Shown piece by piece: positions 1 through 7,894 of a DNA stretch of 37,327 bases. The notes below the pieces were generated by a model that was not told the DNA's origin, searched no databases, and saw only the letters and a list, made by a program, of their open reading frames with translations. Source of the stretch: Chloroflexota bacterium (GTDB lineage Bacteria; Chloroflexota; Dehalococcoidia; Tepidiformales; Tepidiformaceae); NCBI GenBank assembly GCA_021823905.1, contig JAKALX010000002.1:1-37327 (forward strand). Direction: 5' to 3'. The translations under genes were made by a program, and so were the position numbers. The first letter of the stretch is position 1; each line of letters begins with the position of its first letter.

Positions 1-1053
1 GACCTCCGGGCGGCGCCGGGCCGATGCCAGGATTTCGAATGCGAAACTCCGCGAAACGGCGCTACCTCCCAGGATGCCGCTGGCGTTAGGAGAATCGAAG
101 ACTTCCCGTCCCAAGTTCGTCGTGAAGATGAACCAGCAGCCGCGGAAATCAACCGTCTTCTGCAAGTTCTTGTCGTTCACCTCCCCTTTGTCGAGGACTG
201 CGAGCAGCGCAGTCAGGGCGTTTTCGTGCGCCTTCTCGACCTCGTCGAAAAGGATGACCGCGCGCGGGTTCTCGTAGACAAAGCCGGTCAGCGTCCCCGG
301 TCTTCCCTGTGAGTAATAGCCCTCGGTGCCGAGGAGCTGCTCGAAGTTCTGCGGCGCCGCGAAGCTGCCCATGTCGAAGCGACGGAACATCACGCTCGTG
401 CCTTCAAGGCTCTGAAGCGCCGCGGCGAAGCGCTCGGCGAGCAGGGTCTTCCCAACCCCAGGCGGCCCCAGAAAGGTGAAGATCCCCTGCGGCCCATCGG
501 GCCGCCGCCCGAGGCAGGCCTCCCAGTACGCGCTGACCAACATGCCGATGGCCGCGTCCTGCCCCAACACCTCGGTGGCAAGCCGCTGCTCCAGGAGTTG
601 CGCCCGAGAGCGCACTCTCTCCATGAATTCCAGCAGGGGCGAGAGCTTTGGCCTGTCGCCGACCGGTTCGTTGAGCTCGAGAAACTTGGCCACCGCGGCA
701 TCCGACCGTTGCTCCAGCAGATGTGCGAGCAGTCGCTCTGCCGGCAAGGTCCGATCCTCGGCAAAGGCCGCCTCGACGGTTCGCCGCAACGTCTCGTCCA
801 ACGGCATGCGCTGGTCATTCGCTGGTGCCTCGGAAGCCTTACCGAACAGTGCGACGATGTCCTCGGCCCAACGAAGATCTCCTGTCGGCCAGCCGAAGAC
901 CGGCTTGAGGCGTTGCAGAGCGCTCTGCTCCCGGCTGACGGCATACACACCGCACAGGATGTCCAGCGCGGTGAGGGTGCCGCGGTTCTGCGCCAACGCG
1001 GCGCGTTTGGCCCAGCCGAGAATCTGTCCCGAAAGTGATTCGAGGCCGGTCAC
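1..1053 (-). CDS. Clp-family AAA+ ATPase (Clp_N plus D2-type AAA), partial
   Basis: Reading inward from a GTG at 1053, preceded by GGGGGAG six bases upstream, the frame stays open for 351 codons and leaves the window at base 1, so the C-terminus is missing. Residues about 1-150 look like a Clp N-terminal repeat domain (helical, two repeats). An AAA+ module follows with Walker A GPPGVGKT (K202), Walker B VILFDEVEKAH (D270, E271) and a sensor-type TTNLG. The DEVEKAH and TNLG forms are those of the second (D2) ring of ClpA/ClpB, yet they follow the N-domain directly, so the usual D1 ring seems to be absent. Known family members are hexameric protein unfoldases or disaggregases. The gene lies 25 bp behind the YbjN-like gene and is probably cotranscribed with it. 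The family is clear; the substrate is unknown. Confidence 0.85.
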   Translation of the reverse strand, partial: MTGLESLSGQILGWAKRAALAQNRGTLTALDILCGVYAVSREQSALQRLKPVFGWPTGDLRWAEDIVALFGKASEAPANDQRMPLDETLRRTVEAAFAEDRTLPAERLLAHLLEQRSDAAVAKFLELNEPVGDRPKLSPLLEFMERVRSRAQLLEQRLATEVLGQDAAIGMLVSAYWEACLGRRPDGPQGIFTFLGPPGVGKTLLAERFAAALQSLEGTSVMFRRFDMGSFAAPQNFEQLLGTEGYYSQGRPGTLTGFVYENPRAVILFDEVEKAHENALTALLAVLDKGEVNDKNLQKTVDFRGCWFIFTTNLGREVFDSPNASGILGGSAVSRSFAFEILASARRRPEV

Positions 1054-1078
1054 AACTTCTCCCCCCAGTGGGCTGCAG

Positions 1079-1726
1079 CTACAGTTCGGTCGGTGGGGTG
1101 CTCGGCGGCTCACCTGACGCCGGGCCGGGCGCTGCCGGCGCGGAAGCTCCAGCGGCGCCCGTGGCAGCCGCACCCTCCGTCAGCCACCGCATAAGTGCAT
1201 CCCGCGCTTCGGGCAGGAGGCCCGCCACCATCTCCTGCATCGCGTCGCTAACCATTCGCCCCATCTCCTGGCCGCGCTCCGGAAACTCAACCACGCCTTC
1301 GCCGAGCGCGCGCTTGAGGGGTTCGTAGTAGTCATCCACGAGTTGGCAAATGCCCCCGATACATCTGGAAAGCTGCTTTTGGGTGAGCGTGCCGTCCTCG
1401 ATCGGAAACTCAATGATCGGACGGATCTCGCCATCCGAGGCGTCGTACTCGAACTGGATCAGTTTCGTCCGCCACTGCATCATGGCGCAAGCCTTCAGGA
1501 AGGCATCCACGTGCGGACCCACCGCCTTGAACGCCTGCGGTGCGAAAAGCTCGAAGTACCCTCCGTTTTCGCTCAACCTGATCACGAGCCCCAGCCCATC
1601 ATCGCCGTCCGGGTCCCGGTACCGCTTCATCCGCATCGCAAATACCAGGTGCTCCTCGTCGCGCTTCTTGAACTTCAGCTCCAGCGCCTCCATCTGTTTC
1701 GCTACGTCGTCGATCGTGATGCCCAT
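1079..1726 (-). CDS. YbjN / type III secretion chaperone-like protein
   Basis: A 215-residue soluble protein. I start it at ATG 1726 (MGITIDDVAKQ) because GGAGGG lies seven bases upstream; an in-frame start 18 codons earlier has no such site. Residues about 1-150 have an alternating strand/helix pattern with an acidic surface, recalling the YbjN/T3S-chaperone (TY-Chap) fold: helix, then strands such as GLGLVIRLSENG and YFELFAPQAF, then a helix. The last 25 residues are an Ala/Pro/Gly-rich tail that is probably disordered. Such domains act as small chaperones or adaptors, so an adaptor for the Clp ATPase encoded 25 bp downstream is a reasonable guess. No catalytic motif is visible. The fold assignment is by eye and moderate at best. 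Confidence 0.65.
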   Translation of the reverse strand: MGITIDDVAKQMEALELKFKKRDEEHLVFAMRMKRYRDPDGDDGLGLVIRLSENGGYFELFAPQAFKAVGPHVDAFLKACAMMQWRTKLIQFEYDASDGEIRPIIEFPIEDGTLTQKQLSRCIGGICQLVDDYYEPLKRALGEGVVEFPERGQEMGRMVSDAMQEMVAGLLPEARDALMRWLTEGAAATGAAGASAPAAPGPASGEPPSTPPTEL

Positions 1727-2343
1727 CAGTGACCCTCCCCTCTTGCAGGACCGCCCTACAGGTAACACCTCTCGAAACAATGGGTTGCTCCTCGTACACG
1801 AGGCTACCTACTCCCTGCCTGGATCTCTGTCCCTGTACCCCAACGGCACACGAACCATACTTTCCTTGGCGTCAAGAGAACTCGGGGGCGCCTCACAAAC
1901 GCCGCACGACTGAGATTCCCGGTTAAGAGTATTCTACGCCTTCGAGGCTAGTCAAGAGGCTGTGCGCGTAACGGTCGAGTGGCCTCGGGACCTGATTCCG
2001 CCTCCACGCGTCCCTACCGATGCTCGCGGGTCGACAAGGAACCTCAGAGCAACGGACGTCCCATTTGTCGCGTCGGGTCGCGCGCGTGCGCACCGATGCG
2101 GGTGCGCGGCTCAGCTGACCGGCGAATGCTGAAGCCGCAGCAAGAGAGAAAGGAATTGAAGTGACCGTGGCCAAGGGGCCCAGGCAACGCCGACAGCTCG
2201 GCCAGTATATGCCACTGTCCGCGATCGCCAGTCGGGTTTCCGTCATCGCCGGACTCCCGCGGGCGGGGGTCGGGATCACAAACAAAACAGCCGGCCGCAG
2301 ATCGCCCGGCGTGAGTAACGTCACAAGTTCAATCATGGGGGAT
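1727..2343. other. Gap without a convincing gene, possible leader region
   Basis: Some 617 bases between the end of the regulator gene at 2344 and the start of the YbjN-like gene at 1726, both on the minus strand. An open frame could begin at ATG 2336, seven bases after the regulator stop codon, and run to 1923 (about 137 codons). Its product has no recognisable domain, is rich in Arg, Ser and Cys, and looks like non-coding sequence, so I do not call it a gene. A weak sigma-70-like promoter lies near 1927-1955. I see no tRNA, strong hairpin terminator or repeat here. Confidence 0.4.
1927..1955 (-). promoter_or_regulatory. Possible sigma-70 promoter for the YbjN-Clp pair
   Basis: On the minus strand, TTGACT at 1955-1950 is followed by an AT-rich patch AGAATACTCTTAA. 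A -10 read as AATACT is 16 bases away and one read as TACTCT is 18 bases away; neither matches well. It lies about 200 bases before the start codon at 1726. It is plausible only because the gap upstream of these genes should contain a promoter. Confidence 0.25.
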
Positions 2344-3873
2344 CTACTCTCGCTCCCCTCCGGATTTCGGTCCTGAGGCCTTGCCATTCGGGACTATAAT
2401 GGCAGAATATCGGCGCTTTCGAACCGGGGGAAATGCATGCGCCACGGCCGGGAATAGAGCCGCAAGATCCAAATGGTCTCTGAAGATGCGCAGTACCCTT
2501 CGGCGCAAAGCAAACCGGTCATTGAGGCCAAGAAGCCTCCACGCGTCGGACTTCCTGCCTTCGACTGCACGAAGTGCTCGCTCCACCTGCTCCAATTCCA
2601 GTCGCGCAAGAGCTTCGTTCAGGCCACCAGGGTCGGTTTGGTGGCGAGCCTCGCGGGCCGCCGCCTGACCGTTGATTGGTCCGGTACGACGGAGTTCCTC
2701 GGGTAGGTCGTCCGCCTCGATCTGGCTGTGCCTCCGCAAGGCAGACCTTAGAAGGGCCGACTCGATGGCGTTGCGCAGTTCGCGGACGTTGCCCGGCCAA
2801 GCGTATTGAGCCAGAGCCTCCGCGGCCAGAGGGCTCAGGGATGCACCGCTCTTTCGGCGACCGCCGACCTTGGCAAAGAAGTGGTCGACCAAGAGCGGGA
2901 TGTCTGTGCGACGCTCACGCAGCGGCGGTATTCGAATCTCGCAAACCTTGAGGCGGTAGTACAAGTCCTCACGGAACTGCCCTTGGCGAATCGCCCCGCC
3001 GAGATCGGCGTTGGTCGCAGCCACAACTTGGCAATCAACGGCAACCTCTTCCCTGGCCCCAAGCCGCGCGACCGTTCGTTCCTCCAGGAAGCGCAGCAAC
3101 CGCACCTGAGTTGCCAGTGGCAGCTCGCCGATCTCATCGAGAAATAGCACGCCGCCTTGCGCTCGCTCGATGAAGCCGATATGCCGGCGCTTGGCGTCCG
3201 TGAAAGCGCCCGCCTCGTAGCCGAACAGTTCCGCCTCGACCATCGAAGGCGGCAGGGCGGCAATAGCGACAGGCACGAAGGCGCTCTGCGCTCTCGGTCC
3301 CGTCGCATGGATGGCGCGTGCGACCAACTCCTTGCCGGTGCCGGTTTCACCCGTAATGAGGACCGTCACCGCAGCATCCCGCGCTACGGCCGCGATCATC
3401 CCCTTCACCTCACCGATCGCGGCGCTCTCGCCAACGAGTTGCCGGGGCTCAACGATCGCCAACTCCTCCTCGAGTTGCCGCACCCGTGAGGTGAGACGCG
3501 CATGCTCGAGGGCCCTCGCCAGCCGTGCCCTCAGCTCGCGGAGCCCCTTGTCCTTCTCCATGAAGTCGGCTGCGCCTAGCCTTATGCACTCCACAGCCTT
3601 GTCCACGTCTCCGTAGGCGGTGATCACCAAGACCGGGGTGTCCGGCAGTACTTGGCGGAACCTCTGGAGAAGCTTCAGCGACTCGGTCGTGTCGTCGCTG
3701 CCGGGCCGCAGCCTCAGATCAAGGAGAATCAGGTCAGGGGGGGGCGAGGGTATCTCTGCCGCCTCCTCCGGGGAATGCACCGCCGCGACGCTGAACGCTC
3801 CACTCAGCGCGCGCTTCAGCGACATGCAGAATTCAGTTGAGTCATCGACCAGGAGAAGGCTGGGCGTCGCCAC
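2344..3873 (-). CDS. bEBP/NtrC-family response regulator with variant GAFTDA loop
   Basis: 509 residues. An N-terminal receiver domain (about 1-125) has acidic D10/D11, phosphoacceptor D52, T85 and K107. An AAA+ domain (about 145-380) has Walker A GETGTGKE (175-182) and Walker B GGVLFLDEIGEL (D246, E247). A helical C-terminus resembles a Fis-type helix-turn-helix but is atypical and is followed by a basic tail. The loop that contacts sigma-54, normally GAFTGA, reads GAFTDA here (D226, codon GAC). Family members hydrolyse ATP to open sigma-54 promoters when phosphorylated, but changes in this loop often weaken sigma-54 contact, so this protein may act with altered specificity or without sigma-54. 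It is the last clear gene of the signalling array, 12 bp behind the small membrane protein; the histidine-kinase-like gene lies at the array's other end. Confidence 0.9.
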   Translation of the reverse strand: MATPSLLLVDDSTEFCMSLKRALSGAFSVAAVHSPEEAAEIPSPPPDLILLDLRLRPGSDDTTESLKLLQRFRQVLPDTPVLVITAYGDVDKAVECIRLGAADFMEKDKGLRELRARLARALEHARLTSRVRQLEEELAIVEPRQLVGESAAIGEVKGMIAAVARDAAVTVLITGETGTGKELVARAIHATGPRAQSAFVPVAIAALPPSMVEAELFGYEAGAFTDAKRRHIGFIERAQGGVLFLDEIGELPLATQVRLLRFLEERTVARLGAREEVAVDCQVVAATNADLGGAIRQGQFREDLYYRLKVCEIRIPPLRERRTDIPLLVDHFFAKVGGRRKSGASLSPLAAEALAQYAWPGNVRELRNAIESALLRSALRRHSQIEADDLPEELRRTGPINGQAAAREARHQTDPGGLNEALARLELEQVERALRAVEGRKSDAWRLLGLNDRFALRRRVLRIFRDHLDLAALFPAVAHAFPPVRKRRYSAIIVPNGKASGPKSGGERE

Positions 3874-3885
3874 GGCAACCCCACC

Positions 3886-4239
3886 TTACCACTCGTCCCT
3901 CGCCAGGGTGCTACGAAGCGCGACCACCGTCACGGTGGTGACGGTTGCCACTCCCACGATCCCCGCGATCGCGACCGCCGCATCAGGCCACTCGAGATCT
4001 CCGCCGGTCGGGACGGAGACCACCGCAGACGGGGAACCCTGGATGGCGATTGGACCCGCATGCGGGCCGGCAACGCCAGGCTCTCCCGCTGGGAGCCTCT
4101 TGCTCGCCGCCGCGAGGTAGGCGAGCAGGATCAACTCCAGAGCGACAAGCACACCCAGAACCCGGACGCCGACAGCCCGGAGGGATCGCGCTCGCTGGTG
4201 CGGGGTCGTCGCCTTCTCGTCTGTCGTCTCATCCGCCAT
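3886..4239 (-). CDS. Small two-TM membrane protein
   Basis: 117 residues from ATG 4239, with AGGAGG close upstream. A charged N-terminus of about 20 residues is followed by a hydrophobic segment (about 22-45), a Gly/Pro/Ala-rich loop of about 35 residues, a second hydrophobic segment (about 84-108) and a short acidic end. I recognise no family. It starts three bases after the stop of the channel-like protein gene and ends 12 bp before the regulator gene, so it is almost certainly translated in the same operon. A membrane partner of the channel-like protein is the simplest guess. The coding call rests on the good ribosome binding site, tight spacing and two clean membrane segments. Confidence 0.7.
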   Translation of the reverse strand: MADETTDEKATTPHQRARSLRAVGVRVLGVLVALELILLAYLAAASKRLPAGEPGVAGPHAGPIAIQGSPSAVVSVPTGGDLEWPDAAVAIAGIVGVATVTTVTVVALRSTLARDEW

Positions 4240-4242
4240 CGC

Positions 4243-6189
4243 CTACCTCCTCGACACCATCAGATATAGATGTGAGATCAGAAGGCCGAAGTTGAGAAAC
4301 GCGAACAATCCCTGGACAGCCAGCAGGCCGTCGATCAGCGTACTATGCGCCATCGCTTGACATGGTTGCAGCGTCGCAAAGAAGTACGCCGACGACATCA
4401 GGGCATGAGGAAACCCCGTCGCCGACCGTGTGTCCGGGATCGTGTGAAGCAGGTAATGGACACCGGCGAAGAAGATCACCCACGAGCCGACTCCGAGAGC
4501 GAACCTTCCGAGCGAGGACAACGCAAACGCGACGTACCGGAGTATTGGCCAAAATACCCAACGCCACGGCCTCTCACGGACCCAAAACTCAAACCGCAAC
4601 TTTCTGGCCTCGGAGAGGCAGGCCATTTCCTCCTCGATCTGGTTGAGATCGCGGAAGCGCTTCGCAACGCGCTCGATAATCGCGAGGCGGGCGTTGAGCG
4701 CGGACCGCGTGCGCTGCCGCCGAGCGAACCATCGTGAAACCACCGAGACCTCGCGGTCAATCTCGGCGAAACGGTCCTTGACGTCGAGGTTGTACTCCAC
4801 ACCGACGAAGAGGCTCTCAGCGGTCACTTCACACTCGTGTTGAACGGCTATGGCCTCAAGCGCCGTCGTGGGCGTCCGCCCTGCGAGCAACTCCTTGGCC
4901 TCCAGTGCAAGGACGGCCGCGTGGGCTGCTGCCTCGACGCCCTCAGACCCAGCGAGGACTCGCCTTGACCGACTCAGTAGCGTCTCTGCGATGCGCAGCA
5001 GTCGCCCCGGGGCAGAGTGAGGTATCTCCCAACGCTGCTGGCTATCCTCGTCGGGTCTTGGTGGCCACGTGAAGCCCTCGGCTGTACGGGGCCGAACGGC
5101 GAAGCGATCCCATTGGCCAGCTGCACGCCACAGCCGCCACATGTCAGCGATCGGCTTGATCACCACATCGCAGCGAATCCCCACCGAACGCAAGTAGACG
5201 AGGCTGGCGCGCCACCTCGCGTCGGCCTCCTTGCCCCTGGCATGGCCAGCCGTGACCAGGATCCTGCGGTCGCTCTGCTTGAGGCCTGGGCACTCGCGAT
5301 CGCGTACCTCGAAGTCGGAGAGGTGGAACTCCCCCCCGGAGGTTCCCCGATCGAAGACGGCCTCACGATCGACGAAGTTGAGGTAGACATCCTCGAAGAC
5401 GAGGCGCCAACGCCCTGTCCCGGCCAAGGCGGAAGAAGAACCCTCTCGGAAGACCTCCTTCATGGCTTGTGCGGAAATCACGGCCGCAACGCGGTACCCA
5501 AAACGGTAAGCCGTCAGCGCGTTGAAGAAGGCATACTCGGTCTCCTCGTCGATCGCCGCCGCGCACTGGCGGCGGTCGGCAGGGAGAGCACTGAGAGGCA
5601 GTCCCTCGTGGGCGAAGGCGACCTGTTTGACGAGATTCCGCAGCCCCGAAAGGTCGAAGAGCGGCGGCGTGAACCAATTCGACCGTGCGGACGGCGAATC
5701 CAGGCCGCGTTGGACGGCAAGCAAGGTCGCCACGCTGGACCGTTGCGGTTGGTGGCTGGAGTCCGGCCTCAGGAGGTGGTCACACCATGGGGCCGCGAGC
5801 TCGTTGTCGTTCTCCGCCAGCGCCAGCACCCGGATCTCGGGGAACGCCAGCACGAGCCACGACGCGAGCATCTCTCGCGGCAACAGCCTGCCCGAGCCCA
5901 GCGAGTAGGAGAGCAGGGGGTTCCACCGGTTGGGCCGCATCGCGGCGTCAACCGGCGCTTCGAGCCCAACGTTCAAGAGGAGCCATGTCTGGCGAAGCTG
6001 GGCGGGGGACCTCGCGTCGAGGCGCGCGGCGATCGCTGCATACGCCTGCTCGAGATCGGCCAGCGACACGTTGCTCTGCGTCATGACCGGCGACGAGAGT
6101 TCGAGGACCTCGAGATGTGCGCCGTCCCCCACGGCCCGGCGGAGGCTGTCCGCGGGGGGGGCGGCGACAACAAGCAGCTCGCAGTTCAG
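4243..6189 (-). CDS. Unknown sensor-like protein with C-terminal degenerate ion-channel module
   Basis: About 648 residues. The upstream gene stops with TGA at 6188-6186, and this frame has CTG at 6189 forming a CTGA overlap, with GGGAGGGG just upstream, so CTG is my preferred start. Other options are GTG at 6132 (no ribosome binding site) or GTG at 6297 (a 112-base overlap). Residues 1 to about 430 are alpha/beta, starting with a strand-like CELLVVAAPP, and match no family I know. A charged helical stretch (about 450-545) leads to a membrane module: a long hydrophobic segment, a re-entrant-helix-like segment around SSAYFFATLQ, and a final membrane helix. This is the layout of a 2-TM potassium-channel pore, but the TVGYG filter is missing (LQPCQA instead). 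A sensor with a membrane-disturbing or pore output is an inference. The gene sits in the histidine kinase operon. Confidence 0.75.
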   Translation of the reverse strand: MNCELLVVAAPPADSLRRAVGDGAHLEVLELSSPVMTQSNVSLADLEQAYAAIAARLDARSPAQLRQTWLLLNVGLEAPVDAAMRPNRWNPLLSYSLGSGRLLPREMLASWLVLAFPEIRVLALAENDNELAAPWCDHLLRPDSSHQPQRSSVATLLAVQRGLDSPSARSNWFTPPLFDLSGLRNLVKQVAFAHEGLPLSALPADRRQCAAAIDEETEYAFFNALTAYRFGYRVAAVISAQAMKEVFREGSSSALAGTGRWRLVFEDVYLNFVDREAVFDRGTSGGEFHLSDFEVRDRECPGLKQSDRRILVTAGHARGKEADARWRASLVYLRSVGIRCDVVIKPIADMWRLWRAAGQWDRFAVRPRTAEGFTWPPRPDEDSQQRWEIPHSAPGRLLRIAETLLSRSRRVLAGSEGVEAAAHAAVLALEAKELLAGRTPTTALEAIAVQHECEVTAESLFVGVEYNLDVKDRFAEIDREVSVVSRWFARRQRTRSALNARLAIIERVAKRFRDLNQIEEEMACLSEARKLRFEFWVRERPWRWVFWPILRYVAFALSSLGRFALGVGSWVIFFAGVHYLLHTIPDTRSATGFPHALMSSAYFFATLQPCQAMAHSTLIDGLLAVQGLFAFLNFGLLISHLYLMVSRR

Positions 6190-7892
6190 TTGGCCCCTCC
6201 CGCCCTGGCCGGCGACACGCGAGCGGCCTCCTCCTCGAACTCCCGGCTCAAAGCCAGAAGCCAGGAACGGAGGCCGGCGAACGCGGCTCCAGAGCACTCA
6301 CTTCCGCCCGCCCCACCTGATAGGTCTCCAGAACTCATCAAGGTCGCCACGGCATCAGCGCCATCGTGTTCCCTGGGTCCGCCTGCCTCGTGGCACACTG
6401 CGATCAAGGTGGTCGCCCCCCTCGTCTGCACCGCCTCCGCGTTCTCTCCTGTAGCCCCGCCGATGACGATGGTGTGAAAAGCAGCGAGATATCTTTCGAC
6501 CCACGAGCCCCTGACCGGCTCCCATTTGCCATTCGGGAGCGACACCCCCAGGAGCGCAGCAATGCGCTTGCAGAAGTCCTCGCCCTTAGCTTCGCACATC
6601 CGGGTGTTCACGAGGGACTCCGTGAAGCGTGACCTCCCGTGCTTCAAGAAGTGAAGCCTCCACGGTTCCATCGTGCCATTGGCCGCGGGCCCCGACGTCC
6701 GGCCGAAAAGGAACCGCCGAGCTTCGTCCAGCATCGCGAGAGGGGCGGACGAAGGGCGCAGGGCCCAATTCTCCTTAACCGCGCGGAGGTGTTCTTCGAT
6801 CCCCAGCACATCCGCTTCTCTGGCCAACTCGTCGAGCCGCTCTACGTCGAGCGCCAGGGGATCGAACATGTTCACGACCCGATGCTTGAAGTGGCGGAGG
6901 AAGTTGCGCTCAACGCCGCGGCGGTAGGTCTCGACATAGCCGTACGCAATCGCCGCGACAGCGGCCGACGGAGAGGCTCCGGCGGTAAGACCGCCGACGA
7001 GTCTCTCGAACATCTCATCGTACTGTCGATCGTTGCTACCGTACCCGAGCACCTCCGCGGCACCAGCGAGCAGGGGCCACTCTTCGCGTCCAACACCGTG
7101 CACGAAGACGATCGTCTGGGGCGTAACAGACTGCCGAAGCTTGGTCCGAAATTCAGAATCGAGAGTTGTCCTCTGTTTGCAGCTCACGAATGTGACGTTG
7201 AGAGGCGGGTCGGACCCTGCTGGTGAGGTGTACGGAGTCCAGTATTGGCCCAGGGCAGCCTCGAACGTCTCATCTTCCTCCAAACGGCCGAACAGCCAGA
7301 CGATGTCCCCCGTCGGGACTGCCTCTGCCGTGGTGCGACGGGGCTCCTCGGCCGCACCGTCAGGTGCGACCGTGCATAGTCGGGAGAGCGTCGTCAGCGC
7401 CGTCCCATGGTCCTGGGTGGGCAACTGCGCGGCGATATTTTGCAGTCCACGTGTTGCGAGGCTGTCTGAGATGACAAGATCAAGAGGCCAGCCCGCGGGG
7501 CAGTCGACATTCTGCGCATTTATGCCTTTAAGTATGAACCGCTCTTTTCCCCCGCCTAGATTGAGATACCCACCCCGGTCATCCCGATGGTGAAGGACCA
7601 ACCCGAGAGTCCTAGGGGCGACCAGTTCAAGTCTTTTGGCCAATTGACCTTCAGGACCAACCATGATCTGAAGGGTGGAATCGGCGTACTCAACCTTGAT
7701 GCTGTCCGTTTGACAATAGCCAGTAAAGAGAACCAAGGGATTCTGCGGGGAATGATGCTTGTACGAACGCGCCCAGCCGAACATATCTTTCTCTGGGTCT
7801 GCTTCAAAGCCGGTGCCGAGGAGATACGTGTCCGGGAAGGCACATTGGTTCGGCTGTGTACGGTCTACGAAGATGACATAGACGGCCATCAT
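6186..7892 (-). CDS. Unrecognised soluble protein of the histidine kinase operon
   Basis: 568 residues from ATG 7892, two bases after the upstream stop at 7895, with GGAGCG about ten bases before it; a second ATG follows immediately. I cannot assign a family. Visible are an N-terminal strand (AVYVIFVDR), a central alpha/beta part with the strand TIVFVHGVGRE, a mostly helical Arg-rich part (about 330-470), and a C-terminal alpha/beta part with IVIGGATG and TLIAVCHEAGG strands ending in a charged helix. No membrane segment, signal peptide or obvious catalytic motif is visible. It is translationally coupled to its neighbours on both sides, so it probably forms one functional unit with the histidine kinase, the 535-residue protein and the channel-like protein. 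Confidence 0.75.
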   Translation of the reverse strand: MMAVYVIFVDRTQPNQCAFPDTYLLGTGFEADPEKDMFGWARSYKHHSPQNPLVLFTGYCQTDSIKVEYADSTLQIMVGPEGQLAKRLELVAPRTLGLVLHHRDDRGGYLNLGGGKERFILKGINAQNVDCPAGWPLDLVISDSLATRGLQNIAAQLPTQDHGTALTTLSRLCTVAPDGAAEEPRRTTAEAVPTGDIVWLFGRLEEDETFEAALGQYWTPYTSPAGSDPPLNVTFVSCKQRTTLDSEFRTKLRQSVTPQTIVFVHGVGREEWPLLAGAAEVLGYGSNDRQYDEMFERLVGGLTAGASPSAAVAAIAYGYVETYRRGVERNFLRHFKHRVVNMFDPLALDVERLDELAREADVLGIEEHLRAVKENWALRPSSAPLAMLDEARRFLFGRTSGPAANGTMEPWRLHFLKHGRSRFTESLVNTRMCEAKGEDFCKRIAALLGVSLPNGKWEPVRGSWVERYLAAFHTIVIGGATGENAEAVQTRGATTLIAVCHEAGGPREHDGADAVATLMSSGDLSGGAGGSECSGAAFAGLRSWLLALSREFEEEAARVSPARAGGAN

Positions 7893-7894
7893 CC

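Noticed and set aside
1881-1902. Second GG-N10-GC element upstream of the YbjN-like gene
   Set aside because: Only the GG and GC pairs match; the surrounding -24 and -12 bases do not fit sigma-54.
1923-2336. Open frame of about 137 codons after the bEBP gene on the minus strand
   Set aside because: Start spacing is fine, but the product has no domain, an odd Arg/Cys/Ser-rich composition and no pattern of secondary structure; treated as non-coding.
5017-6477. 486-codon plus-strand open frame opposite the channel-like protein gene
   Set aside because: A shadow frame in high-GC DNA with Arg/Pro/Gly-rich composition; the minus-strand frame has membrane helices and operon spacing.
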